The notes beneath the pieces were generated by a model. That model was not told the DNA's origin, searched no databases, and was given only the letters and a program-made list of their open reading frames with translations. DNA of 64,000 nt from CAINDZ01 sp964399195 (GTDB lineage Bacteria > Krumholzibacteriota > Krumholzibacteriia > LZORAL124-64-63), in NCBI GenBank assembly GCA_964399195.1, contig CAYNPY010000005.1, positions 1 to 64,000 on the forward strand, written 5' to 3'. A program made the position numbers and the translations under genes. Position 1 is the stretch's first letter. Every line of letters starts with the position of its first letter. Below, in pieces: positions 53,807 through 61,279 of the stretch.

Positions 53807-55363
53807 TCAGCCCGCCGCGCGGCACCAGAACGCGCGCATGTCCCGCGGCTGCCCCGGCAGCAGAGGGAAGTCCAGCGGCGGCCTGAGGTCGTCCACGGCG
53901 GCGAAGCGCTGGCGCAGCGCGTCGCGGTAGCGCTCGTGGTCGCCGCCGCGGTGGTTGTTGGCGAACAGCGCCACGCCGCCGGGCGCCAGCAGTTCCGCCA
54001 CCGCGTCGGCCAGCGCCTCCCATTCGCGGGCGACCGCGAACGGCCCGCCGCCCTTCACCGACGAGAACACCGGCGGGTCGCAGACCACCAGGTCGAGCGG
54101 CCGCCAGGCCGCGCCCTTCTCGCGCCGCGCGCGCGCCTGCCGCGCCAGCCAGCTACGCGCATCCTCCTGGACGAACTTGCCGCGCCCGCCAACCTCCAGG
54201 CTGTTCAGTGCCAGGTTCGCCGCGCCGTCGCGCAGGCAGCCGCGCGCGGTGTCGACCGAGAACGCCACCTCGGCGCCGTGCGCCAGCGCGACCACCGAGA
54301 ACGAGCAGGTGAACGCGAACAGGTTCGCCAGGCGCCGCCCCGTCGCCGCCAGGGCCACGCGCCGGCGCGCGTCGCGCTGGTCCAGGAAGAGCCCCGGGTG
54401 CGGCGGTCCCGCCAGGTCCACGCCGTAGCGCAGGCCGTGCTCCTGCACCACCAGCGGCGCGGGCGGCGGCTCGCCCAGGATCCGTGTGAAGGCCGGCAGC
54501 GATTCCTGGTGCGGATTCTGGCGATGACCGCGCACGATGCTGCCGCGGATCCCGCGGCCGGCCGCGACCCGCTCCAGCAACGGCGTCAGGCGCGCGACGG
54601 CCTCCTCGGGCCCGAGCGCCGAGTCCCAGCACACCGCGCGCAGCCAGGGGCCGTAGACGTCGATCGCGGCGTCGAGCCCCGCGATCTCGCCCCGGTGCAC
54701 GGCGCGCCAGCAGTCGGCCACGCCGGCGGGCCAGGCGCCGCGCCGGTCGCGGCAGAGCGCTTCGTCGCGGGCCAGCTCCGCCGCGCCGCGCGCCAGCGCG
54801 AACGACGGCGGCAGCGGCGCGCGCACGGGCTGGGCCACGTCCGGCCAGGCCACTTCCGCGCAGTGCAGATACACGCGCCCGGCCCGGGCGCCGCCGTACT
54901 GGTCGTCGCCCAGCACGGGGACGCCGCTGAGCGCCGCGTGCCGCCGCACCTGGTGCCGGCGGCCGCGCGCGATGACCGCAGTGTAGCGGGCCAGGCCGCC
55001 CGGCTCCGGCTGCGGCTCCTGCCGGAACTCCGTGCGCGCCGGCTTGCCGTCCAGCGCGTCGTCGCGGGTCCATTGGGACGGCAGGCCGGCGGCGCGCGCG
55101 TCGACGGTCGACAGGAAGACGTACGTCTTGCGCGCCAGCCCGGACTCGTGCACGCGCTGCGCCAGCGCCGAAGCCTCGCGGGTCCGAGCCAGCCACAGCA
55201 CGCCGCTGGTGCCGGCGTCGAGCCGCGAGACGACGAAGGCTTCCTCGCCCAGATGGAGGGCCAGCCACTCGACGGCGCCCAGCTCGCCGGCGTGGCCGCC
55301 GTGCGTGGCCAGCCCCGTCGGCTTGTCGACGGCCAGCCAGTCGGCATCGCGGTGCAGGATCAC
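53807..55363 (-). CDS. Fusion of an RluA-type pseudouridine synthase and an RlmI-like rRNA methyltransferase
   Basis: A 518-residue protein. Residues 1-225 are an RluA-family pseudouridine synthase with the catalytic aspartate in VSRLDAGTSGVLWLAR (Asp49) and the RRHQVRRHAALSGVPVLGDDQYGG segment. The last 280 residues are a class I SAM methyltransferase like RlmI/RlmK, with LANLFAFTCSFSVVALAHGA, VVCDPPVFSS and a final RDMRAFWCR. Both halves are RNA-modifying folds; joined they may modify nearby nucleotides of one RNA. The usual HRLD histidine is Ser. GTG 55363 overlaps the stop of the upstream thioredoxin-like gene (GTGA). Confidence 0.82.
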   Translation of the reverse strand: MILHRDADWLAVDKPTGLATHGGHAGELGAVEWLALHLGEEAFVVSRLDAGTSGVLWLARTREASALAQRVHESGLARKTYVFLSTVDARAAGLPSQWTRDDALDGKPARTEFRQEPQPEPGGLARYTAVIARGRRHQVRRHAALSGVPVLGDDQYGGARAGRVYLHCAEVAWPDVAQPVRAPLPPSFALARGAAELARDEALCRDRRGAWPAGVADCWRAVHRGEIAGLDAAIDVYGPWLRAVCWDSALGPEEAVARLTPLLERVAAGRGIRGSIVRGHRQNPHQESLPAFTRILGEPPPAPLVVQEHGLRYGVDLAGPPHPGLFLDQRDARRRVALAATGRRLANLFAFTCSFSVVALAHGAEVAFSVDTARGCLRDGAANLALNSLEVGGRGKFVQEDARSWLARQARARREKGAAWRPLDLVVCDPPVFSSVKGGGPFAVAREWEALADAVAELLAPGGVALFANNHRGGDHERYRDALRQRFAAVDDLRPPLDFPLLPGQPRDMRAFWCRAAG

Positions 55364-55971
55364 GGCGCGCCAGCGCCGAAGGCGGCGGCAAGCAGGGAGT
55401 TCAGCTCGTCCGCGAGCGCCCGGCCGCGGTCGCGCCCGTAGAACAGGTGCAGCCTCTCCTGCACGGCCGGCTTGTCCAGCCCCGCGGCCTTCGCCGCCTC
55501 GAATGCGGCCTGCGCCGCGGCAGGGCGCGGCCCCCAGCGGAACAGTTCGCGGCCGCCCTGGTCCAGCGCGACCAGGATCGGGATGCTGCGCGTGCCGCGC
55601 GTCAGGTAGCGATCCATGACCTCGGGGTGGTCGTCGCGCGTGAGCACGCGCAGCCGCACCAGGGGACTGCGGCGCGCCGCCACCATCAGGCAGGGCAGGC
55701 ACTGGGCCGAATCGCCGCACCACGGCTCGCTGATGACGAGCCACGTCTGCGGCACCGTCAGCGTCGCCAGGCGGGCCGCCAGTTCCGGCGGCGGCTGCCA
55801 CGTCCGCTCCAGCCGCAGCGTGCGGTGCAGGTTCAGGCGCGTGAAGGCGATGCGCTCGGACTGCTCGGGGTCCAGCGCGGCCGGATCGGCCGCGGCGCGC
55901 TCCTGCAGCAGGCGGCGCCAGCCCTCCTCGTCCAGGCCGTCGCGCGCGATGGTCTCCAGCAGCTTATCCAT
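55360..55971 (-). CDS. Thioredoxin-fold protein, single-catalytic-Cys pair variant
   Basis: A 203-residue thioredoxin-like protein of the type found in Bacteroidota: a redox motif SEPWCGDSAQCLPCL, a TRGTRSIPILVAL cis-Pro strand and a C-terminal helix bundle. The active-site Cys pair is spaced CxxxxxC instead of CxxC, with a third Cys three residues later. No signal peptide is present, so it is cytosolic. It is coupled to the fusion RNA-modification gene; a functional link is not obvious. Confidence 0.75.
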   Translation of the reverse strand: MDKLLETIARDGLDEEGWRRLLQERAAADPAALDPEQSERIAFTRLNLHRTLRLERTWQPPPELAARLATLTVPQTWLVISEPWCGDSAQCLPCLMVAARRSPLVRLRVLTRDDHPEVMDRYLTRGTRSIPILVALDQGGRELFRWGPRPAAAQAAFEAAKAAGLDKPAVQERLHLFYGRDRGRALADELNSLLAAAFGAGAP

Positions 55972-56059
55972 GTCGTCCTTTCGGCGCCGCCCGCCCGGGG
56001 CCTCGCGACGGAGGCTAGCAGCCCGGATTTTGGCAGTAAACAGCTACCGGGCGTTCCCC

Positions 56060-56065
56060 TATATT
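56060..56065 (+). promoter_or_regulatory. Probable -10 box of the ToxR-like regulator gene
   Basis: CCTATATTG with TATATT at 56060-56065, 42 bp before the ATG at 56107, preceded by CCGGGCG. The same CCTATATTG and an upstream TGGCAG and CCGGGCG recur before the Cys-rich repeat gene (58788-58793). No good -35 sits at 17 nt, so an alternative sigma factor or activator may be used. Confidence 0.35.
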
Positions 56066-56106
56066 GAACCGACGCCAGGGCGGCGAAACCCTGTTTGGAC
56101 GGACGC

Positions 56107-58266
56107 ATGACCAGGCCCACCGGATTCCCGGCCCCCTTCCGACTAGGCCCGTGGCTGGTGCAGGCGGAACTCAACCGCATCACCGGGCCCGACGGCGCGC
56201 ACCAGATCGAGCCGCGCGTCATGCGCGTGCTGCTGGTCCTGGTGGAGGCCGCCGGCTCCGTCGTCACGCGGCAGCGGCTGCTCGACGAGGTGTGGGCCGA
56301 CGCCGTGGTGGGCGAGGAGATCCTCACGCGCGCGATCAGCGAACTGCGCCGCGTTCTGGGCGACGACGCGAAGCGTCCTGCCTACATCGAGACGATCCGC
56401 CAGCACGGCTATCGCCTTCTCGCGCCGATCGCGCCGGCGGCCGCCGCGCCGGCCCCGATCACCTCGTCGCCATCCGCCCCGTCGCCCGCCTCCACCTCGG
56501 CGCTGTCCCCGGCCCCGCCGCCGGCGCGCCCGGGGATTCGGCCCGCCCGGATCTGGCTGCCGGCGGCGGCCCTGGCGGTCGCGGCGGCGCTGGTCGGCTG
56601 GCTGTGGCCGCGCCACCAGACGCCGCCGCCCGTCACCGAACCGCTGCCTCTGACCAGCTATCCGGGCCGCGAACTGCATCCGGCGCTCTCCCCCGACGGC
56701 ACGCGCGTGGCCTTCGCCTGGTCCGGTCCGGGCGGCGACGCTCCGGGCATCTACGTCAAGCTGCGCAGCTCCGAGACTGCGCTGCGCCTGACGTCCGAGC
56801 CCGGCTGGCCGGCCTGGCCGGCCTGGCTGCCCGACGGCCAGAGCCTCGCCTTTGCGCAAAGCGCGGACACCGCCAGCTTCATTTGCCTGGTCAGTTCGCT
56901 GGGCGGTCCGGTCAGGCGCCTGCGCGCGGTACCGTCGCTGGTGGACGGCCTGGCCGTCGATGCGGCCGGCGAACGGCTGGCATGGTCGGCCAGGGGCCGC
57001 GGCGACGGGGCGTACCGCGTGTCGGGCCTGGCGCTGTCCGCGCCGGAGGCGCCCTGGGAGCCGGTGCCGGCCACCGGATCGCTCGGCGACGTGCAGCCCC
57101 GGTTCTCGCCGGACGGGCGCTGGCTGGCCTGGGTGGCTCTCGAGCCCGGCGGGGCCGGCACGATCCACCGCGTCGAGCTGGCGACCGGCGAACCCGAACG
57201 GGTCGTCCAGGCGCGGGGTCCGATCGCCGGGCTGGCCTGGACGCCGGCCGGTGACCGCCTGGTCTACGCCGCCGCGCCGGCGGGCACCTTCTCGCTGTGG
57301 GAGGTGAGCGCCAATGGCGGCCGCCCGCGCCCGCTGCCGGCCGCGACCGAGTTCTGCCTTCATCCGACGGTGGCGGCGACGACGGGCGACCTGGCCTGGG
57401 AGCAGGTCCGTCTGGACCAGGACATCTGGGGACTGCGCGTGGCCGGGCGCGATCCGCTGCGCCTGGAGACGGTGCCGCTGGTGGTGTCCACGCGCTGGGA
57501 GGCCGACGCCGATCTGGACCCGGTCACCGGGCGCGTGGTTTTCGTTTCGAACCGTTCGGGGCGCCCCGCGCTGTGGACGGCCGGTCCGGATGGCGCCGGC
57601 GCGGCGCCCCTGGCAGAGATCGACGGGACCGCCGTCTCGGCGCCCCGCTGGTCCCCCGACGGCACGCGCGTGGCGTTCCGCGCCGTCAGCGCCGTCGACG
57701 CTGCGGTGATGGTGGTCGCCCTGGCCGGCGGTCGGCCGCGGGCCGTGCCCCTGGATGCCCCTGACGCCCTGCCGACCGGCTGGACGCCGGGCGGACGCGC
57801 GCTCCTGGTGGCGGCTGACCTGGGCGACGGCTGGCAGGTGCACCGCATCGACCCGGTGGACGGTTCGCGGCAGGCCCTGACCCGGGACGGGGGGCTGGCG
57901 GCAGCCGAGTCTGCCGACGGCCGCACGCTCTTCCACACGCGGCCCGGGCGCGCGGGCCTGTGGCGCCTGGCCCTGACCCCGGGAGCCGCGCCGGAACTCC
58001 TGATCCCCGGCCTGCCCGCCGGCGAGCGCGGAGCCTGGCGCCTGGCCGGCGACGGCATCCATTGGGTGCTGCGCACGCGCGGGGCGGCGGTCCTGATGCG
58101 CTACGATCTGGCTGCGGGCATCTCACGCCCGCTGGCCGAGCTGCCGGGCTACGGCGGCGGCTCGTTGGCCGTGTCGGCCGACGGTTCGCTGGTCCTCTTC
58201 CCGCACGTCGGAGAGGCCGGAGGCGACCTGATGCTGCAGGCCGGCTTCTCTGGGCAATCTCCATAA
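56107..58266 (+). CDS. CadC/ToxR-like membrane regulator with C-terminal propeller
   Basis: A 719-residue one-component membrane regulator. Residues 1-105 are an OmpR-type winged helix (HQIEPRVMRVLLVLVEAAGS, EILTRAISELRRVLGDDAK, YIETIRQHGYRLL). A Pro/Ser/Ala linker and one transmembrane helix at about 142-162 follow. The rest is a TolB/WD40-type periplasmic propeller with LSPDGTRVAFAW, FSPDGRWLAWVAL and WSPDGTRVAFRA blades. Such proteins couple an external signal to DNA binding; the ligand is unknown. ATG 56107 is preferred over a TTG four codons upstream. Confidence 0.85.
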   Translation: MTRPTGFPAPFRLGPWLVQAELNRITGPDGAHQIEPRVMRVLLVLVEAAGSVVTRQRLLDEVWADAVVGEEILTRAISELRRVLGDDAKRPAYIETIRQHGYRLLAPIAPAAAAPAPITSSPSAPSPASTSALSPAPPPARPGIRPARIWLPAAALAVAAALVGWLWPRHQTPPPVTEPLPLTSYPGRELHPALSPDGTRVAFAWSGPGGDAPGIYVKLRSSETALRLTSEPGWPAWPAWLPDGQSLAFAQSADTASFICLVSSLGGPVRRLRAVPSLVDGLAVDAAGERLAWSARGRGDGAYRVSGLALSAPEAPWEPVPATGSLGDVQPRFSPDGRWLAWVALEPGGAGTIHRVELATGEPERVVQARGPIAGLAWTPAGDRLVYAAAPAGTFSLWEVSANGGRPRPLPAATEFCLHPTVAATTGDLAWEQVRLDQDIWGLRVAGRDPLRLETVPLVVSTRWEADADLDPVTGRVVFVSNRSGRPALWTAGPDGAGAAPLAEIDGTAVSAPRWSPDGTRVAFRAVSAVDAAVMVVALAGGRPRAVPLDAPDALPTGWTPGGRALLVAADLGDGWQVHRIDPVDGSRQALTRDGGLAAAESADGRTLFHTRPGRAGLWRLALTPGAAPELLIPGLPAGERGAWRLAGDGIHWVLRTRGAAVLMRYDLAAGISRPLAELPGYGGGSLAVSADGSLVLFPHVGEAGGDLMLQAGFSGQSP

Positions 58267-58902
58267 CATCAAACAAATCATACAGATAGACTCGCAGGAG
58301 ATGATCCTCGGCCAAACCTCGGCCATCCCTCAGGCGCGGCCTCCGGACATCGGCTTTCGTGACCCCCGCGAGCGCTGGCGGCACCCCGTCGGCACGAGCG
58401 AATCGGAAGGCCGGTCTCCCGCGCGCCTGGACGTTCCCTGCGACGGGATCCGACATCACCTGGTCACCATCCGGATCCCGGGGTGGACAGGCACCGGCAA
58501 GGGCGGACGGAAGTCGGGTAACATGCCCCCCCGGCGGACATTCTCCCAGGTCGGCGGCGGAGCCGGCCTTCCGAGTGCGATCCCGTGAGTCCGGCGCCCG
58601 GCCCCGAGCCGGCCGCCGGACCCGCCGAACGGCAGGTCGACAGGTCGCCCAGATCCCCCTCGGTCGCTTGGGCAGGCCGTTCGGCCGGGAATCGCCGACA
58701 GGGTCCGGAGCGCAAGCTGCGGGCCCTGTTTTGATTCCGGTTGGTGCGGCGCCCGCCCGGGGGTGGCAGCCGGGCGGGAACTCATCCTATATTGGTCGTG
58801 TTTCAGCGCGGGTCGCACATGCCCAGCGGCATCCATCCGGGCGCGCCCCGGGCGCCCGTTCCGGCCAGGGACCCCCGCGGTCCGACACCGAAAGGACGAA
58901 TC
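58267..58902 (+). other. Gene-free region with an intrinsic terminator at 58698-58732
   Basis: 636 bp without a convincing gene. ACAGGG...GAGC-GCAA-GCTG...CCCTGT followed by TTTTG (58698-58732) is a good plus-strand terminator, but it lies 430 nt beyond the regulator's stop, so it may end a long 3' UTR or a separate small RNA. At 58788-58793 TATATT is the probable -10 for the Cys-rich repeat gene. Open frames here on either strand show no coding character. Confidence 0.5.
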
Positions 58903-59577
58903 ATGAAGAAGACCTACCTGCTGATCCTGACTGCGCTGGCCCTGACGGCCATCGTGGCGACGGCTTCGGTTGCCGGCCCGGGTTGCAAGGGCGCGAAGGA
59001 CGCNNNNNNNNNNNNNNNNNNNNNNNNNNNNNNNNNNNNNNNNNNNNNNNNNNNNNNNNNNNNNNNNNNNNNNNNNNNNNNNNNNNNNNNNNNNNNNNNN
59101 NNNGCCACGGCCCAGCACGCCGCCGCCACGGGCGCCTGCGCCCAGAAGGCCGCCGCCGGCGCCGGCTGCGCCGCCTCCGCCGACTTCCTCAAGGCGGCCT
59201 CCATGCACGCCTGCTGCCAGAAGGCCGCGGCCGAGGCCAAGGCCTGTTGCGGGCATTCCGCGGCCGAGATCCACGCCAGCTTCGCCGCCTTCCAGGCCGC
59301 GAAGTCGACCCTGGCGGACATGCACGAGTGCTGCGCCAAGGCCGTCGGCGAGAGCAAGGGCTGCTGCGGCAAGGACGCCGCCGCGCTCAAGGCCGACTTC
59401 AACACCAAGGCCGGCAAGGCCCTGACCACGGCCTGCGCGGTCGAGGCCGGCATGCACGAGTGCTGCGCCAAGTCCGTCAGCGAGGGCAAGGGCTGCTGCG
59501 GCAAGGACGCCGCCGCGCTGAAGGCCGCCTTCGAGGAAAAGACGGCCGAAGTGCACAAGAAGCTGGCCGCCAGCTGA
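58903..59577 (+). CDS. Exported Cys-rich repeat protein, likely metal binding; contains a 100-N gap
   Basis: A secreted protein of about 224 codons including a run of 100 N (59004-59103). A signal peptide ends near residue 24, then GPGCKGAKD. Right of the gap come three repeats of about 35-45 residues sharing MHxCCxK, xxxExKxCCG and KDAAALKAxF: MHACCQKAAAEAKACCGHSA, MHECCAKAVGESKGCCGKDA and MHECCAKSVSEGKGCCGKDA. Each carries two Cys pairs and a His, suggesting soft-metal binding or disulfide pins in amphipathic helices. AAAGGACG precedes the ATG; a terminator follows. No family is recognised. The gap may hide further repeats, which would explain the failed assembly. Confidence 0.75.
   Translation: MKKTYLLILTALALTAIVATASVAGPGCKGAKDXXXXXXXXXXXXXXXXXXXXXXXXXXXXXXXXXXATAQHAAATGACAQKAAAGAGCAASADFLKAASMHACCQKAAAEAKACCGHSAAEIHASFAAFQAAKSTLADMHECCAKAVGESKGCCGKDAAALKADFNTKAGKALTTACAVEAGMHECCAKSVSEGKGCCGKDAAALKAAFEEKTAEVHKKLAAS
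59004..59103 (+). other. 100-N scaffold gap inside the Cys-rich repeat gene
   Basis: Exactly 100 N, the usual placeholder for a gap of unknown length. The reading frame happens to be kept across it, but the real length and frame are unknown. Confidence 0.95.
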
Positions 59578-59656
59578 GTTTTTCGGCATAATGAGGAGCG
59601 ACGTCCTCGACGTCGCATGGATCGACTGGACCCCGATCCATCTCTGGGGTGAACAG

Positions 59657-59691
59657 GCGCGGGAACCGTCACGGTTCCCGCGCTTAATTTT
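59657..59691 (+). terminator. Intrinsic terminator of the Cys-rich repeat gene
   Basis: GCGCGGGAACCG-TCA-CGGTTCCCGCGC followed by TTAATTTT, 79 nt after the stop. It is one of the strongest terminators in the window. Confidence 0.8.
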
Positions 59692-59792
59692 CCGGTCCCG
59701 TCGCCTGATTCCCTGTCCCCGGCGGCTCCCGGCTGCGTATCCGCAGATGTCGGAACCTCGTCAGGACGGGCCCGGACGCGAGGTGGATCCTG

Positions 59793-60419
59793 TTGTCGTT
59801 GACCCAGAACGTGCGCGATGCGCGCCAGCGCCTGCTGCTGGAGCTGGCGCGGCGCGGCAGCGAGGAGTCCTTCCGGCGCCTCTACGCCGAACTCTACGAC
59901 CCCGTGTGCCGGTACATCGGCGCCCGGGTGCGGGGGGCCGAGGACGTGGAGGACCTGGCGGCGGTCGTCTTCGGGCGCGTCGTCTCGGGGCTGGACGGAT
60001 TCGACCCCCGGCGCGGGCCGGTCTTCGCCTGGGTGCTCGGGATGGCCCGGCACGCGGTGACCGACCACCGGCGGCGGCGGGCGGCGTTCGGCGGCGCGCG
60101 CGAGCAGGCGGCGTCGGCGGACGAGCTCGAGGGCGCGCTCGCGGACGAGCGGCCCGACGCGCTGGGAGAGCTGGTCCGGGACGAGGAGGCGCGCGCCGTG
60201 CGGGCGTGGATCCGACGCCAGGACGAGACCACGCGCGAGCTGCTGGAGCTGCGCTACGGGCAGGGGCTGGGCTGCGGCGAGATCGCCCGCCTGCTGGGGC
60301 TGACCGAGTCCGCGGTCAAGAAACGCTGCGCGCGCGCGGTGCAGCGGATGCGGCAGGAACTTCCGACGCAATCACCTGGAACACGATCGGGAGGCGTGCC
60401 ATGCGTGACCGGCGAGTGA
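59793..60419 (+). CDS. ECF-type RNA polymerase sigma factor
   Basis: A 208-residue sigma-70 family protein with ECF layout: region 2 FRRLYAELYDPVCRYIGARV and EDLAAVVFGRVVSGLDGFD, region 4 RQDETTRELLELRYGQGL and CGEIARLLGLTESAVKKRCAR. The spacer between them is long and rich in Ala/Asp/Glu. The start is TTG 59793 after GAGGTGGATCC; no ATG or GTG near the conserved N-terminus has a better site. Its end overlaps the start of the next gene by 19 bp, so a sigma/regulator pair is likely. Confidence 0.82.
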   Translation: MSLTQNVRDARQRLLLELARRGSEESFRRLYAELYDPVCRYIGARVRGAEDVEDLAAVVFGRVVSGLDGFDPRRGPVFAWVLGMARHAVTDHRRRRAAFGGAREQAASADELEGALADERPDALGELVRDEEARAVRAWIRRQDETTRELLELRYGQGLGCGEIARLLGLTESAVKKRCARAVQRMRQELPTQSPGTRSGGVPCVTGE

Positions 60420-61156
60420 AGGCAACGATCCGGCGGGCGGTGACGGCGGGGCAGGCCCCGCGGCCGTCGGCCGGCCATCGCGGCCGACTGGAGACCGGGC
60501 TGCTGGAGGCCTACCGAGACCGCTACCCGCGTCACCGGAGGTACCTGATGCTGCTGAATCCCTGGAATCGCGCCGCGCGGCTGGCCCTGGCCGGCTTGGC
60601 GGCGGCCCTGCTCGGAGTGGGGGCCTGCACGACCTCGACGACGACCGAAGTCGAGATGGGCCAGAAGCTGACGATCACGATGGCCGGCCAGCCCGGCGAC
60701 AAGACCGGCGTGATGGCCGACGACAGTCTGCGGCAGCTCGAGAGCGAGTTGAACCGCTTCTTCGCCGCCCGTCCGGAGATCGAGGGCGTGAACTTCAACC
60801 TGCGCGGCTTCGACGACCGGACCGTGTTCGAGGTCATGGCCTGGGGCCGCGACGTGGATGCCGTGTCGCTCGAAGCCGATCTGCGCGCGCAGGTGGCCGG
60901 TCTGTCGGCGGCGACCGTCGATATCCAGCCGCTCAGCGGCAGCGTGCGCGAGAATCTGCTGGAGCACTTCGGGCACGAGGTGCTGGGGCTGGAGATGCAG
61001 CTCAACGGCGAGACGGCGGACGAGATCCGCGCCCAGATCATGGCGCAGATGGCCGCCGCCGGCATCGACGGCGAGGCGCAGGTCCAGGTCGAGGAGACGA
61101 CCGACGGCCGGAAGATCATCACCGTCGACGTCAAGGGCGAGAGAGCGGCGCAATAG
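60401..61156 (+). CDS. Possible anti-sigma factor or lipoprotein downstream of the sigma gene
   Basis: A 251-residue protein overlapping the sigma gene by 19 bp. From ATG 60401 (GGGAGG upstream) it has a 55-residue basic cytoplasmic part, one hydrophobic segment (LALAGLAAALLGVGAC) and an extracytoplasmic alpha/beta domain, an anti-sigma topology. But an internal ATG at 60548 has an even better site (GGAGGTACCTG), and from it the hydrophobic segment becomes a lipoprotein signal with lipobox VGAC. Both products could be made. The C-terminal domain (VFEVMAWGRDVDAVSLEADL, VQVEETTDGRKIITVDV) is not a family I know. Confidence 0.6.
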   Translation: MRDRRVKATIRRAVTAGQAPRPSAGHRGRLETGLLEAYRDRYPRHRRYLMLLNPWNRAARLALAGLAAALLGVGACTTSTTTEVEMGQKLTITMAGQPGDKTGVMADDSLRQLESELNRFFAARPEIEGVNFNLRGFDDRTVFEVMAWGRDVDAVSLEADLRAQVAGLSAATVDIQPLSGSVRENLLEHFGHEVLGLEMQLNGETADEIRAQIMAQMAAAGIDGEAQVQVEETTDGRKIITVDVKGERAAQ

Positions 61157-61197
61157 GCGCCGCCGCGCGCCGGCGCAACGAGCGGCGCGAATGCCCG

Positions 61198-61226
61198 CCG
61201 CCCCCGGGGACTTGTGCCCCGGGGGC
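61198..61226 (+). terminator. GC hairpin after the lipoprotein/anti-sigma gene
   Basis: GCCCCCGGGG-ACTTGTG-CCCCGGGGGC about 42 nt after the stop. No T-run follows, so it is at best a weak or Rho-assisted terminator. Confidence 0.4.
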
Positions 61227-61279
61227 GTTCGCGTCTACCCTGTCGCGGTCACCCCGGCCGACCGACGAAAGGAAGCCCG

